DNA of 64,000 nt from Cyanophora paradoxa (lineage: Eukaryota > Glaucocystophyceae > Cyanophorales > Cyanophoraceae), in contig QPMI01000399.1 of assembly GCA_004431415.1 (NCBI GenBank), positions 124,001-188,000 on the forward strand. The letters run 5' to 3'. Position 1 is the first letter of the stretch; each line of letters begins with the position of its first letter. The position numbers and the translations under genes are program-made. Shown piece after piece: positions 21,787 through 31,581 of this stretch. Under the pieces are notes generated by a model. It was not told where the DNA came from. It searched no databases and saw only the letters and a program-made list of their open reading frames with translations.

Positions 21787-22325
21787 ACCTCTCCGCCGGC
21801 AAGCGCTTTGTGCCAGATTGGGTCGATGTACCACGTGTGTGCATGCTGCCTGCGATCGCGGCGCAGTGCCTGCAGCGTTGTCTCCACGCCCGGCAGCGGC
21901 ACGGTGTGCGTATGCGATCGCGAGTCGTCATCGTCGTCCGAAGGATAACCGTGCTCGGCGTCGGAGTCCTCGTGGTGCAGTGCGTCGTGCTCGTCCACCG
22001 GCGTGCCAGAGACTTGTCCGGGTTGGCCCGCGGCAGGTTCGGTTGCGATTCTGTCGTCAACGGAGGAGGCCGGTGCGGACGCGGTGTCGAACCACATGAG
22101 GAAGAGGAAGAGGGGCAGCTGTTCCCAGAACTCTCCCTGAGGTCGGTAGCCGTACCAGTCGATGCCCGTCTTCGTGTGCCAGTCACGGCTCGTTTTGTCG
22201 CGGCGCTGCAGTCCGGCGTTCTTGAGGGAGCGGCGGTAGGTTGCCGAAACCTTCTCCGGTGCAATCTGGTGCAATCTGTGTCGACCTGTGTCCACCTGTA
22301 CGTGTGTCCACCTGTGCCTACCCAT
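21787..22325 (-). pseudogene. Pif1-type helicase, N-terminal piece
   Basis: Minus-strand frame that joins exactly to the central piece when the 16490-21786 element and one ACCTC are removed: HKALAGGE here continues as VTKEDAL there. It contains a run of acidic residues (PSDDDDDSRS) and a domain-like stretch (TGIDWYGYRPQGEFWEQL). Upstream of about 22250 the sequence becomes the CCTGTG minisatellite, so the real N-terminus is missing or lies beyond another insertion. Homology to a Rep or other N-terminal domain was not recognised. Confidence 0.65.
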
Positions 22326-22480
22326 GTAAACCTGTGCCTACCCATGTCCGCCTGTGTTTACCCATGTCCGCGTGTGTGTACCCATGTTCCCTGTGTTTAC
22401 CCATGCAAACCTGCGTTTACCCATGTAGGCCTGTGTTTCACCGTGCCACCCTGTGTGTTCTGTGCAACCGGTACCGGTAC
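22250..22480. repeat. Minisatellite of CCTGTGTTTACCCATGT units
   Basis: About ten degenerate 17-19 bp units with the core CCTGTG(T/C)(T/C)TACCCATGT. It is entered through AACCTTCTCCGGTGCAATCTGGTGCAATC. A related mixture appears in reverse orientation at 27380-27610. Cys/Pro/His-rich open frames here (VYPCRP-type) are translations of the repeat, not zinc fingers. Confidence 0.75.
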
Positions 22481-22499
22481 CCTGTGTAAATCGGTAAAA

Positions 22500-25400
22500 A
22501 ACTCGATTTTAGTAATTAAAGTTAACTCAAAATTATCTCAACTTCGTGAAATTAATTGCGCATGCCGGCCGGCCGCGGCCCGGACCATGGCCAGGCCGGG
22601 GCGCCGGCGCCGACGCCGGCGCCGGCCGCGGCCCGGGGGCACTCTCCAGCTGGGGATGCGCATGTGCAGGCCTAGGAAGCCCCGGCAGGGCCGCTGCTCT
22701 CCAAAGCTCCCACCACTATATACAGAAAGCAGTCATACGTATACAGAAAACGCATTGCCAGCGAAAAATGCATGCGCGTGCAGCTGCAGGCAGCGCAGCC
22801 CTATCAATAGCTAGCACCGAGAGAACGAGTTGCAGCTGCTGCCCCCTCCCTCTGAGCCGTACTCCCGAAAACAGCGAGCTCCTGACCCGCCGCCCGGCTA
22901 GCAGCACGATCGCTAGTCGCTGCGAGCACGCGAGTGTCAAAAACGAGCTGTGCGCCTCTGCAAGTGAAGGGAGCAGCGCTAGCAGACCGGATCAGACGTG
23001 AAGCGACGCAACCCGCACAAGGTCATGCGGCACCTCGCGGCGCTCGTTGCGCTGTGCGTAACGCGGTCACCGATTCGCGTACCCCGACCTGGAGAGAAAG
23101 TAGGTAGCGGGCTCCTGCCCGCTGGGCGCCTCTCCGGCTGCCGCGAATCGCCTCGGCGGTGCCTTTAGCCCTCCTCTAGCTGGTTAGCCGCGCGTCCGTT
23201 AGGAATCCGCTCCGTGGGTCGGTTCGGCGAGCTACTCCGGCGGACACCAGCGGCGGCTTCAGCAGCTGCTCTCTCGTTCAGCCCAAGCACTTTTCTGCGG
23301 CAGCGATCGGCCGCCCGCGGCTATGGGGCCGGCGACCTGCGCTGCGCCCGCGCAGATGATCGTCGGTCGTGTGAGTGCACGCCCGCGTCGCGGCCGTGGG
23401 CGTCGCGGCCGCACAGATGCTTGGATTCCTGGCGAGGCGACGTGCTTCTGAGCACTCGGGCGGCCCGGGGCCTCCCAACCCCCGCCGCAGCGGACTCCCC
23501 GCGCGCGCGCGCGCCAGCTGGAGGAGGTATCTCTCGGCCGAGGAGCACAGGTCGCCGGCTGCGGCCGGCGATGCTGTGCGCCCGCCGGTTTTCACCCGGG
23601 CTCTCACGGGCTCCGGTTTCCGGCCCTCCCTGGGGTTAGTCGGCTTTGCTCTCTTAGTGCGCTTCTTCCCTGCCAAATTGAGGGCTATAGTTCAGGCTCA
23701 GCCGCTTCGACCTCATCCTCGCTTATACATCGGTCCTCTCTGTAGGCGCCCTTGTCCTGAGGGGGGTTATAGTAGCTCTGCTCTGCTTCGGCTCTCTAGG
23801 CAGGTGTAGGCAGTGTTTCTAGGCAGGTATAGGCCCCTTTCTCCAGTACAATAGCTCCACCCGGTCCGATGTCCGAAAGGCTTGTTCCCGTAGGCTCATC
23901 TCTCGACTTGACACAGATGGACACTGCAGTCATATCCCTAGCCATTTGTCTCGGTGTGTGCGAATTCATTTGTTAAGTGCGTAACGCGGTCACCGGACGT
24001 TCGAACAGAAAGAGATAACGTTGGCATGCGCGCGCGCGGCTGTGCACCTCGGCAAAGAGAAGCGGCTGAAGGGCGGAGTGACAGTGACAGCGGCGCCATC
24101 TCCGCCCGTAGCCGAGGGCGAGGACGAGGCGCTCGCTGCGCTCGGAGCGTCAAGCGAAAGAAGAGAAGAACGCGCGCCTGCGAAAAGACCGCACCCGTCC
24201 GAGCTCCCGCCGCAAGAAGTGCGAGATGCCAGCCGCGCGTGAACGGCACCCGCTGCGCTGCGCGCGTCACCGGTGTCAGAACAAGATCAAGGCGAGAGTA
24301 GCGGATCGGAAACAAGAGCGAGCACCTGGCCTGCGGGAGAAGGAGCCAGGCGGGCTGCGGGTGTTGGAAGAGACAGAACCCGGAACCGGGCGAAGCGCGC
24401 CGTGTTAGCGAGGCTCGTGCGCTAGCACCGTCCGCGAGCTTTCTTGGCCAGCGGGACCGCTTCCCGCCTGGCCGCCAAGAGCGCCACCGAGCAAGTCGCG
24501 GCCGCCACTTGGCCGTGCTCGCGGGGCTCGGTCGTGCGTGTTCCCTGACCTGCAAGCGGGATGAGCGATTGGAGCAAACAGACGGAAACCAGAAACACCT
24601 TGCTTCGCATCGGCAGCGTCCTCTCCTTTCTGCGCGGGCCTGTCAAAGGAACAGAAGCTGGCCGGCGGTGGCCGGGCAACGAGTAGAGATTAAGGGCGAA
24701 AGGAGGTCGACATCGAAGCGTTCGAGAGCATTCGCGGCCGCGGCCGAACCCAGCAGCAGGGGCAGCGACAGTCTGCTTTTGAAATCAGACCCACGAGCTG
24801 GGCGAGAGCCTTGAGGCGCAAGAGGTGGCTTCAAGCATCGTTCGCTCTCAAAGCGGCCGCGTTCCCTGCAGCAACAGCACCGCTGCTCGGCCTGTTCGCA
24901 GAGTCAGGGAGTCCGGCTGCGCGGCGAAGCCCAGAACCGACGCACCGAGCCGCCGTGCTGCCAGGACTTGCAGCTGTCTGGCAAGGCCGTCTGCCGCCGC
25001 GAGGGCCAGCCGCCGCAGTCACCGGTCACGGCGGTCAGCAAGTTTGGGGTACGACAACGAATTCCCTTGGCCGGAGACCGCTAGGCATAGGCCTAGGTCT
25101 GGTCATGTGCGTTCCTCGCTTTGATCCGCCTTCCAATGCATCAAAACCTCTCTATAAGGAGCAGTTCATGACGTGGCACGCATTGCTGGTGCTCGTGCAG
25201 CTTAATGAGTCACAGGCCCCCCCCTTGGCAAAAAAAGGTGCTAGCGCCTAATGGCTTTAGATCTAAACTCGGATTGTTTCAAAATCAGAGAGAGGACCCT
25301 CGAAAGCTTTGACGACTTCATTTTGACGGTAATCAGCAATTCCGGGAATGACTTCTTTCAGTGCTGAAGAGAAGATGAGCTGTTCATCAAGTCACCAGAC

Positions 25401-25920
25401 TGTGCTCATGATGTGCTCAGTGAGACACAAGAAGGTGCACCGACGTTCCGGGAATCGGCAGACCGGACAAAAATTTTATTCCTGTAATCTGGAAGTTAAG
25501 GGCTTTCTAAAGAGGTATTTAGCGTGTCTTGAGTCGATGCTGGCGACCCGTGAGAGCATGGCATGTTTCAACCATGGCCCCTGCAATATCTCAGCGAAAA
25601 CTCGTATTCGGCCTTCCAAAAGCGGCATCATATCACTCTTATAATCAATACCTTACTTTAGGAGTGCTTGAGATCATATGGATGCGATCCTGCAGAGACT
25701 AATTTGGTCATTTTCACTTCTTTGCCCCCCCTGGATTTCAGCCACAAGAGAGTGCGTCCAGAGGGTCTAGAGTCACAGCTTAGTGTTCAAACAATTATTA
25801 GATGCCTGAATACAATTAAACCAAGCATTCGCTTCACTGTTCGCACCTGTAGCAGCCCGAAATGCATTTTTCAAGGATACTCGAGGATAATGGCAGGTAT
25901 TCCCCCCACCCCCCCCCTCT
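22500..25920. other. Long non-genic stretch
   Basis: No gene I can support. It holds a GC palindrome-rich block at 22556-22640 (CCGGCGCCGACGCCGGCGCC), the dispersed repeats at 23898-23972 and 25722-25800, and moderate-GC sequence with short uninformative ORFs. A 98-codon plus-strand ORF at 25348-25644 has normal composition but no recognisable motif. Confidence 0.5.
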
Positions 25921-26841
25921 AGATCTTTTTTAACGAACGAGCCCCAGCGGTGCCAGCTGCTGCGCTCGCGCCCTTGGCCTCAAGTACGCTCGGCTGGCTG
26001 CAGCTGCAGAGTCTGCAGCTCCTCAGCTTCCCGCTCCAGCTCCCGTCGAGCTCGGGCCAGATGCGCTTCGCACCACGCAGACTTGGCGGCCGCTCGCGGC
26101 ACGCAGCGCGCGGCTATTTCGCCAGCCAGATGGTGTTGCCGCAGGACTGGCCTCCGCCTCGACTGCATCCGCGCGCCCCGCGCGCCGACTTGCTTGTTCC
26201 CAACCGCCCGTCTTCGCCGTGCTCGCCAAGTTCTTTGCCTACCTGTCTGGATACTCGCCGTACGTCTCACTCACGCCCGCATCGCCGTCTCTGACCAGCG
26301 GCCTGTTAGGAGCGTTCATGATCAACGCGTCGACGGTTGGGTGGCACGCTGGCCGCCGCTGACTTCGAGCTCTCGCACGCTTCCGTGCGCGAAGCGTTCC
26401 TCTAAGATGCGCCCGCATTGCATGTGGGTCTGGACTCGCCGGGCGCTGCGTGCGCGCGGACCGACGCCAAACTCCCGATTGGCGGCCGCCTCGGGTGCGC
26501 CTCCCAAGCATAGCTTGGGGCCAGCGGCGCGCGAATGCGTAGCTGACGATGCGCAGGATGCGACACGGCGCGGCCTTCGGCGGCGCGGCTCGCCGCACGG
26601 GGCAGCAGCGGACGGCGGCGGCACGGCTCGCGGGACGGGCAGAGGCGCGGCGGGCGGCGGGGTGGCTCGCGGAACGGGGCGGCGGCGCAGCGGGCGGCGG
26701 GGAGGCTCGCGGGACGTGGCGGAGGTGCGGCGGGCGGAGGCGGATGGGCGGGGTGGAGGCTCGGCGGTCGGCGGCGCGGCTCTGAGGGCGGGGCGGAGGC
26801 CCCCCAGGTGGCGGCGCCGCTCTCCGGTGTGGCTCTTTAAC

Positions 26842-26842
<1 letters not shown>

Positions 26843-26873
<31 letters not shown>
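26843..26873. repeat. Poly-C run, about 31 bases
   Basis: Uninterrupted C tract inside GC-rich DNA. Similar tracts occur at 27287-27310 (24 C), 49275-49295 (21 C) and 63521-63538 (18 C), with a 56-base almost pure G tract at 61503-61558. They may be real or collapsed assembly artefacts. Confidence 0.9.
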
Positions 26874-26874
<1 letters not shown>

Positions 26875-26929
26875 CCCCCTCCTCCGACCGCCCCCTGGTC
26901 GTACCCCCCACCCTTTCCGACCGCTGCTG

Positions 26930-27290
26930 ATTCCCGTACCCGCCAGACTCACCGCGGGGTCGTCTACCCCGCCGGGCACCGCGCCGGCCAAGGCGGCACC
27001 TCCCGCCCCGCCGGCGGCGGGGGCCAAGGCGAGCCGGGCGCCCCTCTCCCCGCCGGCCTCGTCGACGGTGGCGGCGCTGGCGGCGGCGGCCGTGGCGGCG
27101 GCGGCGGCCGTGGCGGCGGCGGCGGTCGGGCGGCGGCCCTCGCTGCAGGGGCAGGACCTCAGCGCGCCGGCCCTGGGCCCCCGGCGCCCCTCGCTGGGCG
27201 TCGAGATCCCGCCCTCGGCAGCGGGGCCCCTGAGCCCGCGGGCGCCCGCGCAGCCGCCGCCGGTCTCGCCCTTCCTGCACCGCCGGCCCC
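26930..27290 (+). CDS. Possible exon of an Ala/Pro-rich protein
   Basis: One plus-strand frame gives an alanine run (AALAAAAVAAAAAVAAAAV) followed by RRPSLQGQDLSAP and RRPSLGVEIPPSA, two RRPSL repeats that resemble basophilic kinase sites. It is bounded by C tracts on both sides and by repeats downstream. This could be a surviving exon of a disrupted gene. Low confidence: no splice partner was found and 26000-26840 shows nothing clear. Confidence 0.25.
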
Positions 27291-27325
27291 CCCCCCCCCC
27301 CCCCCCCCCCTTTCTTTACCGGCGA

Positions 27326-27610
27326 AAACCTTCTCCGGTGTAAATTTGACCTCCGCCGTATCTTGCAGAAACCTTCTCCGGTGTAAATTTGACACAGAAT
27401 CGCACAGAAAAGCACCAAAAAGCACAGAAATGCACCACAAAGCACAGGTTGGCACCGAAAAGCACAGGAAAGCGCCGCAAAGCACAGGAAAGCACAGGTT
27501 GCACAGAAAAGCACAAGAAGGGCACAGGTTCGCATGGGTAGGCACAGGCCGACATGGGTAGGCACAGGAAACATGGGTAAACATGGGTGAACATGGGTAA
27601 ACACAAATTG
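27326..27610. repeat. Repeat entered by CCTTCTCCGGTGTAAATTTGAC, with AAAGCACAGG units
   Basis: The phrase AACCTTCTCCGGTGTAAATTTGAC occurs twice (about 27326 and 27369) and a relative is at 22248. It is followed by degenerate 10-12 bp units of the type AAAGCACAGG to about 27530, then reversed CATGGGTA(A/G) units matching the 22250-22480 minisatellite. The two loci therefore carry oppositely oriented copies of one composite repeat. Confidence 0.65.
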
Positions 27611-27692
27611 CACGGGTAATACAGGAGTATAATTTATAAATAATATTGGGCCCCCCCCATCAGGCGAAGCCTCTTTCTCAAAACCAAAAAGA

Positions 27693-28820
27693 AACGGACG
27701 CAATTCCTTTTTTACTCCTTTTTTTCCACTCGAGACCCCCCCTACTAAATAATTTCCGTGTCGCGACTCCTCGAGGACGAATTATTAATTCTGCCTCGAC
27801 ACGGACGTGACCTCGTACTAGCCACACAGCTCCCCGAACCCCTACAAACCTCTCTAGATCCATTTTTAGCGTCCTGGCGCCCGTAAGACGACCGCTCTCC
27901 CGTGGGCGTCCCGCGAAAATCGAATTTCCCTCCAGGATCAATTCCGGTACTTAACCTCCGACAAATGCAGTCCGAGTCAGAAGGTGGGACCCGGTCCCGC
28001 CCGGTCCCGCGACGAAATCGCGCCAGGGACGCCCCAGAACGATACAGAATGAGGCGCGAGGGCGAGCGCATCGCCGCAAACTCGATTTCGGGCGCCCTCG
28101 ACTCTGCAGTCCGAAGAGTCGGCCGAGAATTTGATCCAGCCGGTCCCGCCCGGTCCCGCGACGCGCGAAATCGATGCGTTCTGGCGCGCATAGACATAGC
28201 ACGGCCTGCGCACCCCAGCGATCCGCTTTTCGGAGCCGGAACAGTGCAGGAAGGCACCCGACAGCAAGAATTCGATCCTGCACAGGCCCGGGCATCTTTC
28301 CGCGCGCGCACGCCGCGGCGCATGCGCGGACCGATAGCATAAGCATTTCAGATGTAGAAGAAGCCTTCCACACGGTTTGCACATGCGCCCGGCCGCGAGG
28401 ACCCAGCCGACCCCGAAAATTCGATCCTCTTCAGACCTGAACAACTTTCCGCGCGCCCTCCCATCCTCACGCATGCGCATCGCTGGTATATTCATTTGAG
28501 ATTTTATCAAAGCCTTCCACAAACTTCGAAGACGCGAAAGAGCACGAGAACGGACGCAATTCCTTTTTTACTCCTTTTTTTCCACTCGAGACCCCCCCTA
28601 CTAAATAATTTCCGTATCGCGACTCCTCGAGGACAAATTATTAATTCTGCCTCGACACGGACGTGACCTCGTACTAGCCACACAGCTCCCCGAACCCCTA
28701 CAAACCTCTCTAGAGCCATTTTTAGCGTCCTGGCGCCCGTAAGACGACCGCTCTCCCGTGGGCGTCCCGCGAACATCGAATTTCCCTCCAGGATCAATTC
28801 CGGTACTTAACCTCCGACAA
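27693..28820. mobile_element. Small LTR-like element (two 272-bp direct repeats)
   Basis: 27693-27964 and 28549-28820 are nearly identical direct repeats (offset 856) with only a few substitutions. On the minus strand each starts TGTCGGAGGTTAAGTACCGG, an LTR-like TGT start. The 584-bp interior has no reverse transcriptase or other coding sequence. It is built of about three degenerate modules, each holding a (A)TTCGATCC or ATTTGATCC phrase and an AAGCCTTCCACA-type phrase. The size and layout resemble a non-autonomous TRIM or solo-pair arrangement. No target duplication was identified. Confidence 0.55.
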
Positions 28821-28829
28821 TTTCGTCCT

Positions 28830-30340
28830 GCGTGCTGAGGACGCGCGGCCGGGACGTCGCCGCCGTGCCCTTCCAGCACTGGCTTAGCGCGAGCGACTTT
28901 TCGGGGGCGGCCGTCGTGCGCGCCCGAGCGCCGCTCTGAGCGGGCACGGCGGGCCGGGCCGAGCGCGCGGGGCGCAGAGGGTCGAGGTGGCGGGGCGGCC
29001 CGGGCCAGCTGGACGTCGGGCGAGATCGCGGCGCGCATCACGCCCCTCTCGAGCCGCGCCGGCCGCCTCTCCCTCGTCCTCCGGCCCCCGCCCGCCCCGC
29101 CCCGCCCCGCACGGGGCCGGGGGCGGCCCTCACGGGCAGGCGCAGGTTCGAGGAGCGGGCCGCGGGGGACTGGACGGTCGCCGTGCCGGGCATCCTCAGC
29201 GCCGCCCGCCACGACGCCGGCAGGCCCAAGCGCCGCAGGGCGGCCGGCCCGCCTGCCGGCGGCGCCGGCTGCGTGCGCTGCGCCGGGCCACGCGACGAGC
29301 GCGGCGCGTCCCCGGTGCTGTGCCCCGCGCGCCGCGCGCCCCTCACGCCTCGCAGCGCCCCCGGTCCCCGCCAACTGCCCGAGGGACCCTCCTGCCCCTC
29401 CGAGGATCCGCGCTCGCCCGTGCGGCCCCGCCCTCGCCGCGCGGCCCGCCCCACGCCCGACCCCCCGCGCGCAGCGGTGCCGCCGCTGCCGCCGGGCGCG
29501 CCTGCACTCCTCGCCGCGTCCCTCGCGCCCCGTGCGCCCCCGCGTGCCTCCCGGTCGACCAGTGCGGGCGGTGCTGACGCCGCTCGCAGGGAGGGCGCGC
29601 CGGTCGCGTGGGCGGCCGGCCCGCGCCCCGCCCCCGCCCCCGCCGCCCGCCCGCCCCGCTGCCCGCCGCCCTCGAGGGGGGCCCTGGGGGAGCCGCCCTC
29701 TCCGCCCCCCTCCCTTCCCCTCTGCTGCCCCTCTGGGTCCTCCCGGACCTCGGGCGGAGACGCCGCCCGGGCGCGGGCCGCCCTCGGCCCCGCTGGCCCA
29801 GGCCCGCCCCGCGACCCGCCCCGCCCGCCGCGCCGCCCCGCTCAGACGCGCGGGCACAGGCGGAGCTGGTGGGCGGCCCGGCGGGGCGGCCGCTCCGGGC
29901 GCCCGGACGACGATCGCCCCCGCCGCCCTCGGCCCCTGGCAGTGCGCCCCGCCCGCCCGCCGCGCCGCCGCCCTCCCGCCTGATGGGCGGCAGCGCGGAG
30001 GCGGCGCCGGCGGACGGATGCCGCTGCGCCGCCGCCGCCCTCGACCGCATCCTTCTCCTCCAGGCCCGCCCCGGGCCCGGCCCCGGCCCGTCCCGGCCCG
30101 CCCGCGCCGACGGCGGCGCAGATGGGCGCGACGGCGCTGGCGGCGGCAGGCGCGGCCCCCGCGCGGCCGGCCGCCCCGGGGCCGCCCCGCCCCCCTCCAC
30201 TTCGCGCCGCTGCTGGAGGCCGGCCCCGGGCAGGCGGCGGCGGGGGGGCCGGCCCCGGCTGGCCGGCCGACGAGGAGCCCTTCTGGGGCGAGCTCGGCGG
30301 CCTGTGGGGCGCGCCCGGCGCCCCCCGCACGCCGGCGGCG
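28830..30340 (+). CDS. Unidentified very GC-rich spliced gene (tentative)
   Basis: Plus-strand segments look coding. About 28850-28940 reads AVPFQHWLSASDFSGAAVV. About 29005-29080 reads WTSGEIAARITPLSSRAG. About 29133-29240 reads FEERAAGDWTVAVPGIL. About 30195-30310 contains HFAPLLEAGPG and WPADEEPFWGELGGLWG. The second and third join across a typical short intron with a GC donor (CTCCG|GCCCCC...CGGGCAG). Between 29250 and 30190 the frames are Pro/Ala/Arg-rich and unreliable. The long open frames on both strands here reflect base composition. No family recognised. Confidence 0.3.
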
Positions 30341-30985
30341 GCGCACCCCGCCCGACCGGCCTCGGGTGACGCAGCGGCGCCGCCTCCAACAGAGCTCGCC
30401 CCTCGATCGCGAGCGCCGCTGCCGTCGCCCGCGCGGGCGTCTGCGAGCGCTCGGGGCGCCGGCGGGCAGGCCGGGGCAGTGCGCCTCGGGGGGCGCAGCG
30501 TGGCGCGCGGCGGCCCGCAGCGCACGCACCGTCGGGCCCTCTGCGAGCCCTCTGCGCAGGCACGCTGCACCCGTCTGCGGGGGCCCGTCTCCGCTGCGCG
30601 TCAGCTGGTCCCGGTCGCACACTCGGCCGGGCGCTGCAGCGGCCTTCTCTTCGTCGCATGCGGCAGCCGCAGCGCAGTTGTCCTGCCCGTTACGGCTTAT
30701 TATTAACATGTGTCTCACAGTGTGCCCGTCTCTTGATCGTTCTTCCCCCGCGACTGTTCGTGTAGTTTTGCTTCCTGTCCGTAATTCGTGTGTGCCCACC
30801 CCTCGATTCTTCTTCCCTCGTTCTCGTAGTTTTGCCTTTCAAGTTTCCGTTTCGTACGAGATTTATACGCATCGCACATGTCGACTTCCTATTCATTATT
30901 CAGAATCTGAAATTCTGCGTTGGTGTCGGCGGGGGCGGGCGGGGTCCCAGCCCCAGGGCGGGGCGGGCCCCATGGCCAGCGCCAG

Positions 30986-31393
30986 CTACAGCCCGTGGGG
31001 CCCGAGGATCTTCCTCGCGAGCAACACCGGCCCCATCACTGCCGCGGGTCGGGCGGAGCGGGCGCGGGGCGGGCGCGGGGCGGGGGCCGCGGGGGCGCAC
31101 CAGAGGTGTCGGGGTCGGCGCGGACGCGGGCGGCGGCGGCGAGCAGCGCGCGCCGCGCCGCCGCGAGGGCCGCGCGGTCGAGCCCCGGGGCGCCTCCCCG
31201 GCCCAGCGCCAGCGCCGCCTGCCGCCCTGCGTCGAACGCACGGCGGGCGTGCGGGGGGCGGGCGGGGCACGTCGGCGCGGGCGCCCCAGCGGGCGAGGGC
31301 GTCGAGCTTGCGGTGGGGCCAGCGGGTGATGCCGGCCTCGCGGCAGAGCCGCTTGAAGGTCGTCGTCCCCAGGCCCAGCGCCCGCACCGCCTC
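30986..31393 (-). CDS. RWP-RK domain protein, 3' exons
   Basis: The minus-strand exon starting at 31393 (acceptor GGGCAG) encodes GLGTTTFKRLCREAGITRWP followed by HRK. This is the RWP-RK signature of DNA-binding regulators found in plants, algae and some protists (nitrate and gamete regulators). A short intron (about 31230-31270) leads to an Ala-rich helical exon ending RADPDTS at 31101. A second intron leads to a last exon ending KILGPHGL and a stop at 30986. The 5' exon that should carry the start and the N-terminal half of the motif was not found; the DNA upstream abruptly becomes AT-richer and is occupied by the fucosyltransferase gene. The gene may be truncated. Confidence 0.7.
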   Translation of the reverse strand, partial: EAVRALGLGTTTFKRLCREAGITRWPHRKLDALARWGARADVPRPPPARPPCVRRRAAGGAGAGPGRRPGARPRGPRGGAARAARRRRPRPRRPRHLWCAPAAPAPRPPRARSARPAAVMGPVLLARKILGPHGL

Positions 31394-31581
31394 CTGCCCG
31401 AGCGTCGGCCCTCAGGTAGACGTAACATTAATCACTGCACACTTCTGCAAAAGCTTACCTGCCATGGACGACTTGGCCGTACATGTTTGAATGATGCAGG
31501 AAAATGGGTTCGCCATTTGTAGAATTCTTCATAAGCAGTCACATTATCCGAGTCTAAATCACGACAGTGCACATGGAGCAT

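Noticed and set aside
9444-22325. Calling the split helicase a Helitron
   Set aside because: No Rep/HUH motif, no TC...CTRR ends and no AT insertion site were seen. The Pif1 motifs alone do not prove it.
22280-22480. Cys/Pro-rich frames resembling zinc fingers
   Set aside because: They are direct translations of the CCTGTGTTTACCCATGT minisatellite.
26083-27561. 492-codon plus-strand ORF
   Set aside because: It runs through a 31-C tract, a 24-C tract and minisatellite DNA, so it cannot be one protein. Only a short Ala/Pro-rich part was kept as tentative.
28601-31490. Very long overlapping ORFs on both strands (over 650 codons)
   Set aside because: At over 75 percent GC, stop codons are rare in every frame. 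Composition is Arg/Pro/Ala/Gly and only short segments look like real exons.
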